Positions 1 to 12,387 are shown, counted from the first letter of the stretch. The stretch is 64,000 bases of DNA from Parasitella parasitica (GCA_025201805.1 MU619240.1:289780-353779), one strand, 5' to 3'. Notes: a model not told the origin generated them from the letters alone. Numbers and translations: made by a program.

Positions 1-1513
1 AGTTTTTGGTCTATAACTTCTACTAAGGCACCTCCTACTAATTATTGAAAATCATGCCTGCAGCACATTATAACCCTGGAGTTAGTCCTACCTGATATTT
101 ATCTTATTTGCATCCCTAAACAGTTGTCTGCAAATACACTAAACTTCATACAAAAAGTGCACAAAAACATCTACAGCTTTGCATAAAGAAGCAATCAAGT
201 ATGTTTTATACTTGTCTGCCACTGTTACAGTTGTTGGTATATGATACGTACTTTATTTTCACTGAGCAACGTATATATTGAAATTTATTATCTTCGAAAG
301 TAATTGATTATTGATTAAAATAGTAGTATTGCTTGGAAAAGAAACTCAAATTTTGTTCTTCAACGTAATACCAAAATGGTAATTCTATTCTGTATCAAAA
401 TATGTTTATAAGGAATTCTTAGGCAACTTCTTTTTATTAAATTTTCTGTTAGAAAATACAAAATTTAATGAAAATCAATCTATATCAACAGTGCAGTTTT
501 TCTTCAGTATTTTAATGTGCTTCAAGCTATTTTTTCCATGTTCATGCGCATAAATCTGTATATCAGATCCCAACATAAAATGCTTGCGGTTGCTTGTGCT
601 CGAATATTTTATGAAGACTAGTTAGAGAGTGAAAAGCCAAATGTCACCCCCTAGGGAAAATATTTGATGGCTATTATGATTTTTTTCAGTAGTTTTTATA
701 CAGGATCTTCCCAAAGATAAAATATAATACTATCATGAACTACACAAAAAGTGTCATTTCTGCTACAATTATTTGAACTTGAGAGCAAACACTCGACAAT
801 TGGAAAGGCTTTACTTGAAATACTATTATGCTATGATATCTGAAGGTCTGGATCTAAAGCTGACTCGACGCAGTGCAAGCTTACCTGCCACATCGTAAAG
901 AGCTGGAACATTACTATGAAGTAATTATTATCAAGAAAATCCCAATGGATCACCTCATTCTGCAGCAGTGTATTATGAGAAAATTAAAAAAGAATGCAAG
1001 CAGGGCAAAGAAATTATACTGATTTATTGATAGTTTTCCATGATCCATGGAGTACAGTGAATATTCACGGTGGAAAAAAAAAGGAAATCATCCTGAAGAC
1101 ATGATTTGCAACCCCTTGATTTGATGCACTTATCAGATGACAAAATATAACTTTTCACAAACTTTAATTTACTCATTCTAATATCCAGAGGAAATTATAG
1201 AAAATAGAACTATTAAGAGTTGGGCTATTTTTTAGATGATCTAAAAACAAAAAGATCTGATAAGTAGGACTTGAAATTTAATGAGCTTGGGTTTAAATAA
1301 CGCAATCTTAGGATCTGATTAGGAATAGATTGTTGATCTGGAAAGAAATTTTTATTAAAGAGGTAGGGGTCAAGAAACAAAAATAAACAAGGGGAGAATA
1401 GGCAAAAGCTTGAGTTTGATTATCAGTAAAATTTTTAGTGATTAATGCATTTGTAATAGAAATAATGAAAGATGAAAAGAATGTAATTGCAATTGTATGT
1501 TGAATGAGAGTAC
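1..1513. other. Gene-free AT-rich stretch
   Basis: No coding region, RNA gene or clear repeat could be supported here. Only short open frames with low-complexity composition occur. The stretch lies 3' of the F-box gene and may hold its terminator or a decayed repeat. Confidence 0.5.
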
Positions 1514-2674
1514 TTAAATGAGAATGCCATTGCTGTTGGTTCCACGAGAGCAATTGTATAATTTACGAGATAAACTTAGCTTTTTTTGACGCCATTCCTC
1601 CTCAGAGTCTTGGATGCGACGTACAACATCTTCTTCACTCAGAAGACTGCCATTACCTACGACGAATGACTTCGCAAATGTATACTTCCAAAGCACTTGA
1701 GGATCGACACCTGCACCTTCCAACATGCGTTGCAAACGTGAAAGACGTGTATGACATTCATGAGTGTGAGAATGAACATATTTTACAAGACTCGCAGGTA
1801 ACTGACTGTCCTGATCTTGCTGTTGAACAATGTAATCTAATACAGGTTCAGATAAAGGGTCGTACTTGAAGCAGCCTTCTTTTGCTAGCTGTTGGTTTAA
1901 GCTTTTAAAGCTGTCCGTGTATATCTGTGTTGATGGTATATTTGATTTCAAACCACCTAGGACCCAATCCAAAGTAACACGGATCCATTGAATCTCCATT
2001 TTGGGTGCTCTGGGCATAGGAGCCGAGCCTGTAACGGAACGATAGCTATAATAGGAGGTTGGTAAATTTGCTAATGTAGGTTGAGCGCGAGCAAGGTTTT
2101 CCATAGACTGTTTGGACGGTTGCTGATAAGATAAAGACAAGATCAATCCCTTGTCACCAACATAGCGTTGTCGATCACCTCTTGATTCCAGTGTTTGGTT
2201 CCAAGAAGGTAACTCATACGTCTTTTCAATAAAAGAGTTGTATTGATAATGGTACATGACCATGGCCTGATCTTGTGGACTTAGTTTTTCGTAGGGAATC
2301 TTTTGAGATTCGTTAGAAAACCAGCCAGAAAAGTGAATTTTTGTCAAGCGATGATAAGCACTCCACTGATTTGAAGAAGTATTAGCAAGCGACAACACAG
2401 AAGAGCCGTCCCTAGGTCTGAATTCAATAATGCGATTCCTAGGATCATAACTCCTTGCCACCAATTCCAAAGACTTGTGTTTACAGCCATCCAGCTTTAC
2501 AGCGATTGTTTGTTGCATTGACTTGATATGTTGATAAATGTGGAATTCACCCATGGCTTGGAATTTGCGACAAACAGTGCGAATGTGATATACTTCAGGA
2601 TACGACAGATATGAGAAAATATTATATATGACTTCAGGCGCCATACTATCCAAATTATTCATTTTTATAGGCAT
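1514..2674 (-). CDS. F-box domain protein
   Basis: Single-exon protein of 386 aa. Residues about 9-50 (APEVIYNIFSYLSYPEVY, then HIRTVCRKF) match the F-box pattern: hydrophobic first helix, then a conserved V/R-C-x-x-F end. F-box proteins link a substrate to the Skp1-Cullin ubiquitin ligase. The rest shows no leucine-rich or WD repeats I can recognise, so the substrate is unknown. The C-terminus is charged (SEEEWRQKKLSLSRK). A second in-frame Met four codons downstream (MNNLDSM) could be the true start. It lies tail-away from its neighbour Erv1, on the same strand. The F-box call is fairly sure; the function beyond that is open. Confidence 0.75.
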   Translation of the reverse strand: MPIKMNNLDSMAPEVIYNIFSYLSYPEVYHIRTVCRKFQAMGEFHIYQHIKSMQQTIAVKLDGCKHKSLELVARSYDPRNRIIEFRPRDGSSVLSLANTSSNQWSAYHRLTKIHFSGWFSNESQKIPYEKLSPQDQAMVMYHYQYNSFIEKTYELPSWNQTLESRGDRQRYVGDKGLILSLSYQQPSKQSMENLARAQPTLANLPTSYYSYRSVTGSAPMPRAPKMEIQWIRVTLDWVLGGLKSNIPSTQIYTDSFKSLNQQLAKEGCFKYDPLSEPVLDYIVQQQDQDSQLPASLVKYVHSHTHECHTRLSRLQRMLEGAGVDPQVLWKYTFAKSFVVGNGSLLSEEDVVRRIQDSEEEWRQKKLSLSRKLYNCSRGTNSNGILI

Positions 2675-2803
2675 TATATTTTATATAAAGAAAAAAAAAA
2701 AAAGGAGGAAAAATGCAGGATGCAATGTGGGAAAACTACTGCCTCTTTTATACAATTAAATTCTATGTGTAACTACCGGACAAGCTTTTGTCATGTTCGA
2801 TTG

Positions 2804-3468
2804 CTATTCGTCGCATTTGCCATTGGCTGGGCCTGTCAACCAACGTTCAAATACCTTGCTACAATCGAACTGCTTCTTGCCTAGTTTCTCATTGACCTTG
2901 TTATGGCGTCTGCAAAGCCATTCGCTCAAAGTTTCTCTGTTTGTTAAGTCAATTGGGTTTTCTGCCATGTCCTTTTTAAAATCGTTCTATTCTTATCGTG
3001 AGTCTCAAGTTAAAGTTTTAATCTAGTAGCTTTTAATACCTTGCAAAACCAACATGGGTAATGTTCAGAGAAGGATTCAAAGAATGACTTGATGCTTTCT
3101 TGCTGATGCTTTTCTGGCTTTTCAGGGTAATATGCTGCCATGGTATGCAATAATGTCCATGTATGTCTTCCCAATGTCTGCACATCTGCAGGACAATTGT
3201 TACGTTTCCATTCATCATCAAATTTGGTTTCTGAATCTGTTTTCATACTACTGGCGGGATCCTCTTGACTTTTGGTTCCTGAATTAGTTTCCATAGAAGC
3301 CGATTGTTCTTTTGAATTAGTTGCTGCTGCTGATGCTGCTGCTGGCTTCTTTCCCTTTTCAAGCTTTGCCCAAGTTTTGAAATCAACACAGACTCGACAG
3401 GGTTTACCATCTTTCATTGGAATTTGCTTTCCAGTTGTAGGGTCTACATAAACAGTTTCTCCCGCCAT
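2804..3468 (-). CDS. ERV1: FAD-linked sulfhydryl oxidase Erv1/ALR
   Basis: Two exons, 3468-3040 and 2986-2804, joined across a 53-nt intron, give 203 aa. Erv1 reoxidises Mia40 in the mitochondrial intermembrane space and passes electrons to cytochrome c. The N-terminal shuttle motif is GKPCRVC, as in yeast Erv1. The FAD-binding core follows with LGRHTWTLLHTMAAYYP. The redox CxxC (YPCWFCK) ends exon 1, and exon 2 continues with NDFKKDMAENP, EWLCRRHNKVNEKLGKKQFDC and the C-terminal structural cysteine. An alanine/serine/threonine-rich linker separates shuttle and core. It is transcribed divergently from the Zn2Cys6 gene with about 200 bp between starts. Without the second exon the protein would stop right after the redox centre. 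Confidence 0.93.
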
Positions 3469-3668
3469 TTTCTAACAAAATTAAAAGAGGATAAAGAGCA
3501 AAATGAAGAGTTCTTACACCCCAGCTTTTGCTACGGCAACAAGGAAAAGACATTTTCCATATTCAAGTCATACAATAGAAACTCAGAGCAGAATCCTAAC
3601 TGAACCGTTCAACTTGAATGTTTGTTTGGTTTCTATTCTTTTTTTTTCTAGCAATTGTATTAGTAATT

Positions 3669-6144
3669 ATGGCGAAAACAGATACATTAAAGGGTTCGAA
3701 GAGAGTTCCTTGTGAAGGCAAGTATTTATTTTTTCTATTTTATTACCAATTTACTCATTTCTACATGACATCTAGAATGTCGAGACCAAAAACGCAAGTG
3801 TAATGGAGAAATTCCCTGTGAAAGGTATGAAGAAAAAATGAATAGGCAAGTACAGAACATTGATAATTTGCATAGGTGCCATAAATTCAATTTGTGCTGT
3901 GTTTATACATCGACCCGCTCACCTCGAGATGAAGAATATATTGAACTTGCAAGAAGAAATGCTTTGATGTCACAGGTGGAATCCTTGAATAATCAGATAA
4001 AGAACATGGAAGATTTGATGAGAGATATCAGCAAGAATAAGGGAGCTTCAGGATTGGCTTTGTCACCTGTCAACAGTACTCCTTCTTTGGTGGATGACAG
4101 TGATAAAAGTGTATCCAGCTACGAAGATAATTCTGTTGTCTGTCTTGCCTCTATTCCTTCTAATGTTGAAATCAACGATCTCGACAAATTTATAAAACCG
4201 AAATCCAACAAGCGTATAAAGCTCATCGCCTCTTCTGGCGATGATGTTCACGTCTACTTATCACCAAATGACAAGAATGGCAGCGAAAATCAGGATAGAT
4301 CTGCCCAGTGGACCCTCACATTTAAGAAGGGCAATATATGTATAGATACAAATGTCAAAACTCACAATGATCTGCTCAGCAATCTGTGCCAGATGATGGG
4401 TACTGTGGAATTGATGTCCCAATTACCACCTGGAGTTTCTTTAGTGATCAAACAGAACTCGCTCATAGGTATTCTCAACTTGCTAATCCGCAAGAAATAT
4501 GGCAAAACACACTGCAAAAATGTTGCAAGATCTGTTCGAATTTTTATTACTCCAGATTTGTCCTCTGTCGACACTATGGTAGTTACTCAGTCTCCTGATT
4601 CATTTCAAACTACAGCTATGAAACTGCTTCGCGCTTATCTTCGCTGTCAGCATCTGCAACAACTGGCTATACATGCCCGTACTTTTATCCGCCTTTACGT
4701 TGATGGAAACGCTTTGGGAAATTCACCTGCTGCTATGGCTCTATGCGCGGCTATCTGCACCTTACGCTGCAAGCATGTGGCTGAGTGCTTACCGTCAATA
4801 TCTCTTGTGGAATATGGCAAATTCTATTTTGAGCGCGCGCGCGATCTCTTATCAGATCTTTTTGATCAATTTGATCTAGAAACATTAACTTGTTACACAT
4901 TCATGACTATTTATAAACTAGCAGTTTCACACACAAAAGAGTCATTGCTCTATGCTGACATGGCCGAACGTATTATCCTGGTACTTACTCCCCAATACGA
5001 CGCCATATTAAAGCAAAAGTCTACTGGTAACGATGGCGATGCTTCGTTTTTGCTGAGGAAAGGCGAGGCTGTCCACTTCAGCCGTCTCCGCAATCATTTG
5101 CACCGCGCACAAACTTTTGAGCAAATTTCGCGTGCTGGCAACCCTTCCATCACTCCTACTGCGAAGCATAGCATTCTATTAAATGGAATAGACCTACCTT
5201 TTTGTACCCTGATTCACATGGGCGAAGGTAAATGGGAGATTGCTGAAGATGACTCGGTTCAAGAAAAGTGGTTTGCTGAAATGAATGGCTACATCTTGCG
5301 TTTGCAGAGAGCAGAACATGAGGCAAGTCGGGGCGCTCAATCATGCGATTTACATCACCTTGTCGGCCTCATTGGCCATCAGGTTGAAATGGCTACTCGT
5401 CACTGGTACTACAAAGTTCTTCCGCCAGAATTTAGACTCTCGCTTCCTTTATACGACTCTAGCATGTCCTGCAACGAATACTACACAACATTAGAGCGCG
5501 AATGCTCTCATAGCGCGATCCCTGTACTGACCACGTTGGCGCTTTATGAAGAGTGGATTGTTTTGAGCCAAAGCTATCTGCCCAAAAAGATGCCATCTCC
5601 TGAAAGTGATTGGCGTCTCTTGAATGAAGTATGGCGTGGCGGTGCAACGGCAGACACAACAAATCAAAAGTGGATTCGTCGCGTAGCAAAGTTGATGGAT
5701 CTACGCAAAGCCATTGATTTTGAAGGAACGGATCAGGAATATCTACTTGCGGTCAATTCGATGCTTGGCCCCACTGAAACATCCGTAGACTCTGCCACTG
5801 TTATCCTCGCTCTACACTCTGCCTTTAATACAATTCGATTAGTCAAATTCTTGCGATCCAGAGCAGCCGATTGCTACTTTGACATTCGTATTCTTATAAA
5901 TGCTTGGCAGTATTTGTTGACTATTTCCAAATTGCAAGGCTTAATGCCTGCCGAAGTATTAGTATTTATCCCTCGCATTCACAAAAACCTGACTATTTGC
6001 ATGTCGATTGTCCAAGAAGAACTCAGGTTGCAGCCATTCCAAGGCAAAGTCGGCGATTATGTTGTGGAAATGGAGCGAGATCTCAAGAGTCAAGTCATTA
6101 ATGATGATGATGATTGCGACTGTGTAGCCTGTCCTAGCGCATAA
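3669..6144 (+). CDS. Zn(II)2Cys6 transcription factor
   Basis: Three exons (3669-3717, 3776-3824, 3876-6144) give 788 aa. The zinc cluster is split over all three: PCE, then ECRDQKRKCNGEIPCER, then CHKFNLC. Together they form the six-cysteine Gal4-type DNA-binding domain (C-x2-C-x6-C-x5-C-x2-C-x6-C) at about residues 15-41. A short coiled-coil-like stretch follows (about 57-80, ARRNALMSQVESLNNQIKNM), typical of the dimerisation segment. The long remainder resembles the fungal middle-homology region, and the tail ends in an acidic run. Intron 1 starts with GC instead of GT (G|GCAAGT). An ATG farther upstream in frame exists, but the fit of the short N-terminus favours 3669. Target genes are unknown. 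Confidence 0.88.
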
Positions 6145-6682
6145 TATCTTTGTCTTTACTCTGTTACATATTAATTTGCATTATCCTGTGTTTCTTGTTT
6201 GATACAAACTGCACAATGCTTACTTATACCTCATTTCCCCTACTTTTTCATTTACGTTTGATGTAATATTATACATATTATATTGATTTTCTCTACTTTT
6301 ACTTTTAATGCACAATCATAATGATTTTTTATTTTACAAATGCAATGACCTTTTGGCACGATTGAAATTCCATATAAACCATCAGCATGTAGCGAACAAG
6401 TACATGAGGCACATACAAAGATTCTCACAGGATGTTAGATTTATAATGAGATATGCAAAAAATGAGTATATACTGTATCTAGCTCTCGGATTAAACGCAA
6501 GCTAGTTCTCCTGGTTTTTGCGTTGGTTGGTACTATTTATCGCTGATAGACGATGGACTGTGATGATAGCGGGCTTCTTGCTAGTTACACGAACACAAGA
6601 TAACAGAATACCGTTTGTAAATGTTTACTACTGGGGCGTGTAATTCACTCGTCTCTTGTTCATCTTCTTTTTTCGTGGTAAA
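6145..6682. other. Intergenic, no gene seen
   Basis: No supported coding or RNA feature. It contains the 3' flank of the zinc-cluster gene and the promoter of the deaminase gene. Confidence 0.5.
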
Positions 6683-7555
6683 ATGAAAGTATCTTTAAAA
6701 AAATTTGCTATTTTTGCGTTGGGCATCGCTTCAACTGGTGTTAATGCTAATCTGTGTCAGGCGCTCCAAGGTCAAAAGGCAATTGATGAATGTTACATGA
6801 AAATCGCCTTGGATTATGCTTTGATTCACAATCCTCGTTTTCCCTTTGGCGCCCTGATTGTGGACCACACCAAAAATGATATCTCTTGCTATGGTGCAAA
6901 TTCAAATAAGAAAAATAAGCTTCTTCATGGCGAAACCGCTGCTTTCTGGAAGTATGACTACTGTCTGTCAGAGACCGATACAATAGCTAACACCTTTTTT
7001 GATTTGTAGTTGCACTGAATTATGTCCGTCTCCAACCAATGATGATATGTTTGATCCTGGGCTTCACTGGTCTCATCAAACGCTTTATACTACCGGTGAA
7101 CCTGTAAGTAAAAGCTAATGTATAGCTTAAAATGTATGCTGATTAGCTATAGTGTCCTATGTGCGCATCTCAAAGCATCTATCGCGGCGTATCTCGTGTA
7201 GTCTGGGGCACATCGATTCTTGATATCAACAAAAGTGGAAGACAGCAATTGATGATTAGCATGTAAGTAGTAGATTAAGCATCAAGTCAGGCAACTACTA
7301 AGCTGTGTTTTTAGGCATGATGTTGTAGCTTCTGCTAGACTTGGTGCCGACCTCGCTGATACCCAAGTTCCAACCCTTGAAGGAGGCATACTAAAAGATG
7401 AATGTGATCATGCTTTCTGGTGTGCATTTGAAGTATTCAGAGATGATGATTACTTTACCGCTATGGCAAGAGATGGCAATGAAAAATACATTGACGACAG
7501 AAATGCTCGTTTCAAATGCAAGACTGTACCTAAAAACACTCATGATGAGCTCTAA
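6683..7555 (+). CDS. Secreted cytidine/deoxycytidylate-type deaminase
   Basis: Four exons (6683-6951, 7010-7103, 7153-7262, 7315-7555) give 237 aa. The N-terminus (MKVSLKKFAIFALGIASTGVNA) looks like a signal peptide. The zinc-dependent deaminase core has HGETAAFW (a zinc-ligand His plus the catalytic Glu, with Gly where most relatives have Ala) and EPCPMC (the two zinc cysteines), separated as in the CMP/dCMP and guanine deaminase group. An intron falls just before CPMC. The C-terminal part is rich in acidic residues and has no second domain I recognise. Substrate cannot be read from the sequence: a base or nucleoside deaminase working outside the cytosol is the best inference. The next gene downstream, on the same strand, is a dioxygenase. 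Confidence 0.85.
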
Positions 7556-8056
7556 AGAATTATTTTGCAATATGGTTGACAGCCATTCCATATAAAATCA
7601 CGCTGTATATATAGTTCTTATATTTTTAAACATGGCTAACAGCCACTGCCATCCCTAACACGCTGTACATAAATAAACATCAAATTTTGATTGTGATTTC
7701 TGATAAGGCTCATTACGTGATATAAATTATAGCATGGAAATACATTAGCAATGTATATGTGTTTTTCCTTATAGTGGACAGGGCTACGATATATCCGAAG
7801 CCTGTGTAAAGATTAAATTTGTTATCATTATCTATTATTTGTGTAACAGTGATGATATATTGTCTATCAAATATCCCTCAGCCAACATCTGCTCGATTCA
7901 TAATCTTCATAATCAAGCTATCCTGATATTTTAAAAAAAAATTATCACTATCTTATCCTTTTGTGAAATAACATGTACAATTCCCATGTACAAATATAAA
8001 ACATATTATAAATATAGGCTTAGAATTGAATTGGCTTTCTTTCATCAAAAATCTCA
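7556..8056. other. Intergenic, no gene seen
   Basis: AT-rich spacer between deaminase and dioxygenase. Nothing beyond likely 3' and 5' untranslated sequence is visible. Confidence 0.5.
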
Positions 8057-9177
8057 ATGTCAACTTTTACTATCACTTCTGCTGCCGCTGCATCAGCTGC
8101 TGTACCTGGCTCTCAAAGATGCTTTACAAGTGTTGACCTATCCGACTTTGATAATCGTCGAGACGAAATCATCAAGATTTTAATGGACGCTGCAACAACT
8201 CAAGGCTTCTTTTATGGTAAAATTAACATAATTAAATGAGAAGCAAGCACAAAAAGCTCACGAAAAAAACTGCTTTAATAGTTGTTAACCATGGCATCAA
8301 TATCAAGGACATCCGCAGTATGTTTCAAGCAAGCCAGAGTTTCTTTGCTCTAGATGATACTGTCAAGGCAAAATATCCTATAGATGTTAGCAGAAATGCT
8401 GGATGGGAGAAGCTTGCTCAAATCAGACCCTCGACCGGCGTTGCTGATCTCAAAGAATCAATGCAGCTTGGGTTCCACAATATGGAAGATATTTGGCCGT
8501 CTGTGGAAGACTCTCCAAACTTTCGCCTTGTTGGTGAAAACTTCATGAACCAATGCAACCAGGTATCAATCAAGTTACTCACCTGCCTTGCTCTTGGTCT
8601 TGGTTTTGAAGAAGATTTTTTCACCAAATGCCACGACATTAGAAAGGAGGACTGTCTCAACACACTGCGTTGTCTTCATTATCATGATATCACTGGCCAA
8701 ACGTTTCCTCCTGAATACTGGCGTGCTGGTGCTCATACTGACTTTGATACATTGACCTTGTTATTCCAACGTCCTGGTGAGAATGGTCTTGAGGTTTGTC
8801 CTGGGCGTGAAGCCTCTACTGAGTTCGGTCATGGAGATTCATGGACGCCTGTGAACCCAGAAGAAAGTGATATTGTTTGTAATATTGGCGACATGATTAT
8901 GCGTTGGTCTGATGATCAGCTAAAGAGTAACTTCCATCGTGTCCGTGCACCTAGTGTTGGTGAATATCAAGGGCCTCGCTATTCTATTGCATACTTCAAC
9001 CAAGCAAATAAATCAGCCGTCATCCAAGGACGTACTCGTTATCCGGATCCCATCACTGCTGGTGATTTCATCAAGCAAGCTATGAAACGTAACTACCATG
9101 CGCTCCAAGAATTGAAGAGCAAGAAGGAAGAGTCTCCTGCTCAACATCCTAGTGCTATTAGCACAGTTACTGCCTAA
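8057..9177 (+). CDS. 2-oxoglutarate/Fe(II) dioxygenase, IPNS-like
   Basis: Two exons (8057-8216, 8282-9177; 65-nt intron) give 351 aa. The N-terminal DIOX_N part contains the family hallmark GFFY then VVNHGI, which is only restored by splicing. The iron triad is visible: HTDFDTLTL (His and Asp) and FHRV (distal His), followed by the 2-oxoglutarate-binding R-x-S in PRYSIAYF. This is the isopenicillin N synthase/flavanone-hydroxylase-type family, whose fungal members oxidise varied small molecules. The substrate is unknown. No biosynthetic cluster surrounds it. Confidence 0.9.
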
Positions 9178-10020
9178 ATTTTATTTGTATATTCATGTCC
9201 CTTTTACAGAAAAATAAGGAGTTACTGTATTATATTGTATATTATAGAACATGGCTTATTCTTCTCTCTTTTAAATCTTTTTTAGTAAGAGGGATCGTAC
9301 TTTTTAGCGGTGCAGCCAAATCCGCTCTAAAAACCTGTGTAAATATAATAAATTCATTGAAAAAATGCGTTGTATTCGTTATTAGCGCATCTCTTTTTAT
9401 TTCAAGAGTCTCTAGATGGAGTATAGCATCTGGAATCCTAAGCGGTATCATATGCATGTACAAACTTTTATACTAAACAAATCCAGACAGGCTCAGGAAA
9501 ATTTTCAAAGCAATTGAAATTTGGATAAGCTGTAGAAAGCCGCCCAGTTACAGATAATTAACTGGTTCCTATAAAATATGCTAAAGCATTACATGCATTG
9601 TTCCATCTTTGAACATAACAATATAATGTCAAATCATTGAGGAGTAATTTCCATCTTACTTGTTATTGACTGTGTATGGTTGACTGTCCATTGACCACAC
9701 CAATTCGTATGCTACAAAGTGGATCTTTAAGAAAATAGTTTGCGTGATTATATTTTCCGTACTACATAACAAACATTACTATCATAAAGGTATTATAAAA
9801 TACATTATTAAGTGAATATCACGCTTTGTTATTAATAATTTACTTGGTCTTTACACTTTTGATAGGCTAGATTCTGCTGTTTTTGGCCGTTTCAAGTGTT
9901 CGGAATGGCATCCAACGATTTCTCTGTATTTATATTTGTTATCCGAAGCGTTTCTACCAAAAAAATAAGTGGCAAAAAAATTATCAATTTTTAAGAATTT
10001 TTCATGAGGGTCTATAAGGG
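9178..10020. other. Intergenic, no gene seen
   Basis: Only low-complexity open frames occur, including a hydrophobic 93-codon one at 9195-9476 that I do not trust. The stretch ends at the upstream copy of the target-site duplication of the LINE insertion. Confidence 0.4.
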
Positions 10021-10037
10021 AAAATGAACGGAAACCC

Positions 10038-10404
10038 AACAACAGCACTGATGATGGTATCGATTTACGACCATTTGCCAATACACTTCGTTTCCAACAA
10101 TTACCGATCCTCAAACTCCCCAACAAAGACGTCCGCTTTATTATGCAATCATTAGACACACTGGATGTTGGCCGTCATTTCAACAGGAGTATCTCGAAAA
10201 AACAGTGGACAGCGTTCTACAAAAACAACATGCACTACTCGGCCCGTAACCTGTGGTATCGGATGCTTCACAAACAATCATCCAACAAGCTCGCTTTGTT
10301 CCAGCGACACCTGCCCAATATGGAATCTGATCGTTGCGACCTATGCAATGAAGTGGAAGATGCCAAACATCTTTTAATCAGTTGCGCCCACAAGATTGAC
10401 GTAT
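10038..10404 (+). pseudogene. LINE ORF2 C-terminal fragment (zf-RVT domain)
   Basis: The frame is open from the 5' border of the insertion up to the gap. It reads DLRPFANTLRFQQLP, later KKQWTAFYK, RNLWYRMLHK and CDLCNEVEDAKHLLISC, the C-x2-C...H...C knuckle found downstream of the reverse transcriptase in fungal LINEs. The catalytic reverse-transcriptase and endonuclease domains are absent because of 5' truncation. It is not expected to make a functional protein. Confidence 0.8.
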
Positions 10405-10739
10405 NNNNNNNNNNNNNNNNNNNNNNNNNNNNNNNNNNNNNNNNNNNNNNNNNNNNNNNNNNNNNNNNNNNNNNNNNNNNNNNNNNNNNNNNNNNNNNNN
10501 NNNNNNNNNNNNNNNNNNNNNNNNNNNNNNNNNNNNNNNNNNNNNNNNNNNNNNNNNNNNNNNNNNNNNNNNNNNNNNNNNNNNNNNNNNNNNNNNNNNN
10601 NNNNNNNNNNNNNNNNNNNNNNNNNNNNNNNNNNNNNNNNNNNNNNNNNNNNNNNNNNNNNNNNNNNNNNNNNNNNNNNNNNNNNNNNNNNNNNNNNNNN
10701 NNNNNNNNNNNNNNNNNNNNNNNNNNNNNNNNNNNNNNN
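10405..10739. other. Assembly gap (335 N)
   Basis: Unknown bases, inside the LINE insertion and ending at its poly(A) tail. The homopolymer probably broke the assembly. Confidence 0.99.
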
Positions 10740-10774
10740 AAAAAAAAAAAAAAAAAAAAAAATGAACGGAAACC

Positions 10775-12387
10775 ACAAAATCCCAAATTTGACCTCGAAA
10801 GTTCTGTTTTTTTGTTATGGTATACATTAATGAAAACCATTTCATTTTGCTTCAATTTTAATGTTTGATTGCCATTTGCGATGTTTTCTATGCAAAACAT
10901 AAACTTTTAGCCGAAAAACACATTTTCCTTAAATCGCTGTTTACTCATAATTTTTCGTTCAACATTTATCTGAAACTTATACAATTAAATGCAAAACTAA
11001 GAAATGTACAGATTGACTTGAAACCATATTGCATATTTGCATAGTAATTTTTAGAAATATTAATGAAAAAGGTATCAAAGATCGAAATTAGAATCTCTGA
11101 TGAACCAAAAGACGAAGGAAAGAAAAAGAGAGTCGGAGGTCGAATTCGGAGCAGAAGCAGTGGCAGCAGAGCAGCACACTACATGCTTCAGAAAGAGGTT
11201 TGAGCAGAGTAAACGATCAATGTAAAGAAAGGCATACTAAAATGAAGGCGATAATACGTTGTAAAGAGCTTTTAGAGCGCCTCTAACTATCAAAGATGAT
11301 TGAACAAAGCGCCTTCAGTTTTTTAAATGTCTATATTCATTCGACCTTAACTGCTACTATTTTCTTAGCTGCCACATCTATTTAGTAACTGCCATCATTG
11401 TCTTAAATGTTCACATTGTTCCCGCTCGTCATCTGAAAAGTGTGGATAGTTAAGCGGGTGTATAGACAGTTTGCTAGCTTATTGGCAAGACGAGAATAAA
11501 CAAATGCTAGTAGGATAATTTCTTTTGCTATACTATTGTGACAAAAGTAGTACACTTGAGCGATGAAAAATCCAGTATTATCAGACCATGAGAGCTGTCA
11601 TAATTTTTATAATTCAAAAGTGATTAATTTTCAAAGATTTTACTTTTGATTCAAGACTACTTGGAGTCTGCCTGTTGATGAGATATATTCTTCTCATGAG
11701 CTAGAATGACTCCTTTGTAGTTTTATTTTTGGATTATTTTACTATAATGTCTCTTGAGTATAACATATTCATAGCTTAAATGCATCTTGGTAAACCAATC
11801 AAAGAGTGGTGAATTATTTTACACTGGCAGCTAGATTTAGAAACGGAGGCATTTCTTGTATAGTATAGCAGTAGCAACAAAATGCAGCCAATACCCATAT
11901 CACAGATAAGGGGACTATTGAAGGAGTCGGGAACGAGGACCTATGCTGGCCTAAATGTATTGGTTCCATCCGACTTTCTTTGTATGCTTACAACTACGTA
12001 ACAGTGTCATACTCGGCACACATGTTTATTTGAAAAAAAAAAAAATACACCATCTACAAATTGATTACAAGCATTATGGAATAAACTGATGATGATAGGC
12101 TCGACAGATTATATGTACATATATCAAGGAGAGCGATATTAATATAATGAGGCAATTTACGCGAATGATAACGAAGCCATACGCCCAAACTACCCTTAGT
12201 GTATAGAGACGCACATATATGCCATTTACTAGTAGCAATTGTGGTGTAGAATGTAGCAGGAGTACCGTTCAACGTATAAATTATAAATAAAACATTAATT
12301 GGATTCATGAGAGCGCTCTGTACACCATCATATATTTACAATGCGGCCAAGATTTACTGTAGTGTAATGCAGCAAAACCCTTTTTTA
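10775..12387. other. Gene-free stretch
   Basis: No reading frame with coding character, no RNA gene and no clear repeat was found. It contains the 3' side of the LINE target locus and the downstream flank of the dehydrogenase gene. Confidence 0.45.

Larger units (their letters stand above)
10021..10774 (+). mobile_element. 5'-truncated LINE (non-LTR retrotransposon) insertion
   Basis: The segment is bounded by a direct repeat of 16 nt, AAAATGAACGGAAACC, at 10021-10036 and again at 10759-10774. Directly before the second copy is an A run of at least 22 nt. Inside, the plus strand encodes the C-terminal zinc-knuckle region of a reverse transcriptase. Poly(A) tail, coding orientation and target-site duplication all agree, so this is a classical 5'-truncated target-primed insertion of roughly 720 bp. 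Part of it (10405-10739) is unsequenced. Confidence 0.85.

Noticed and set aside
9195-9476. Hydrophobic 93-codon frame after the dioxygenase
   Set aside because: Composition reflects AT-rich DNA; no start context, intron or homologue recognised.
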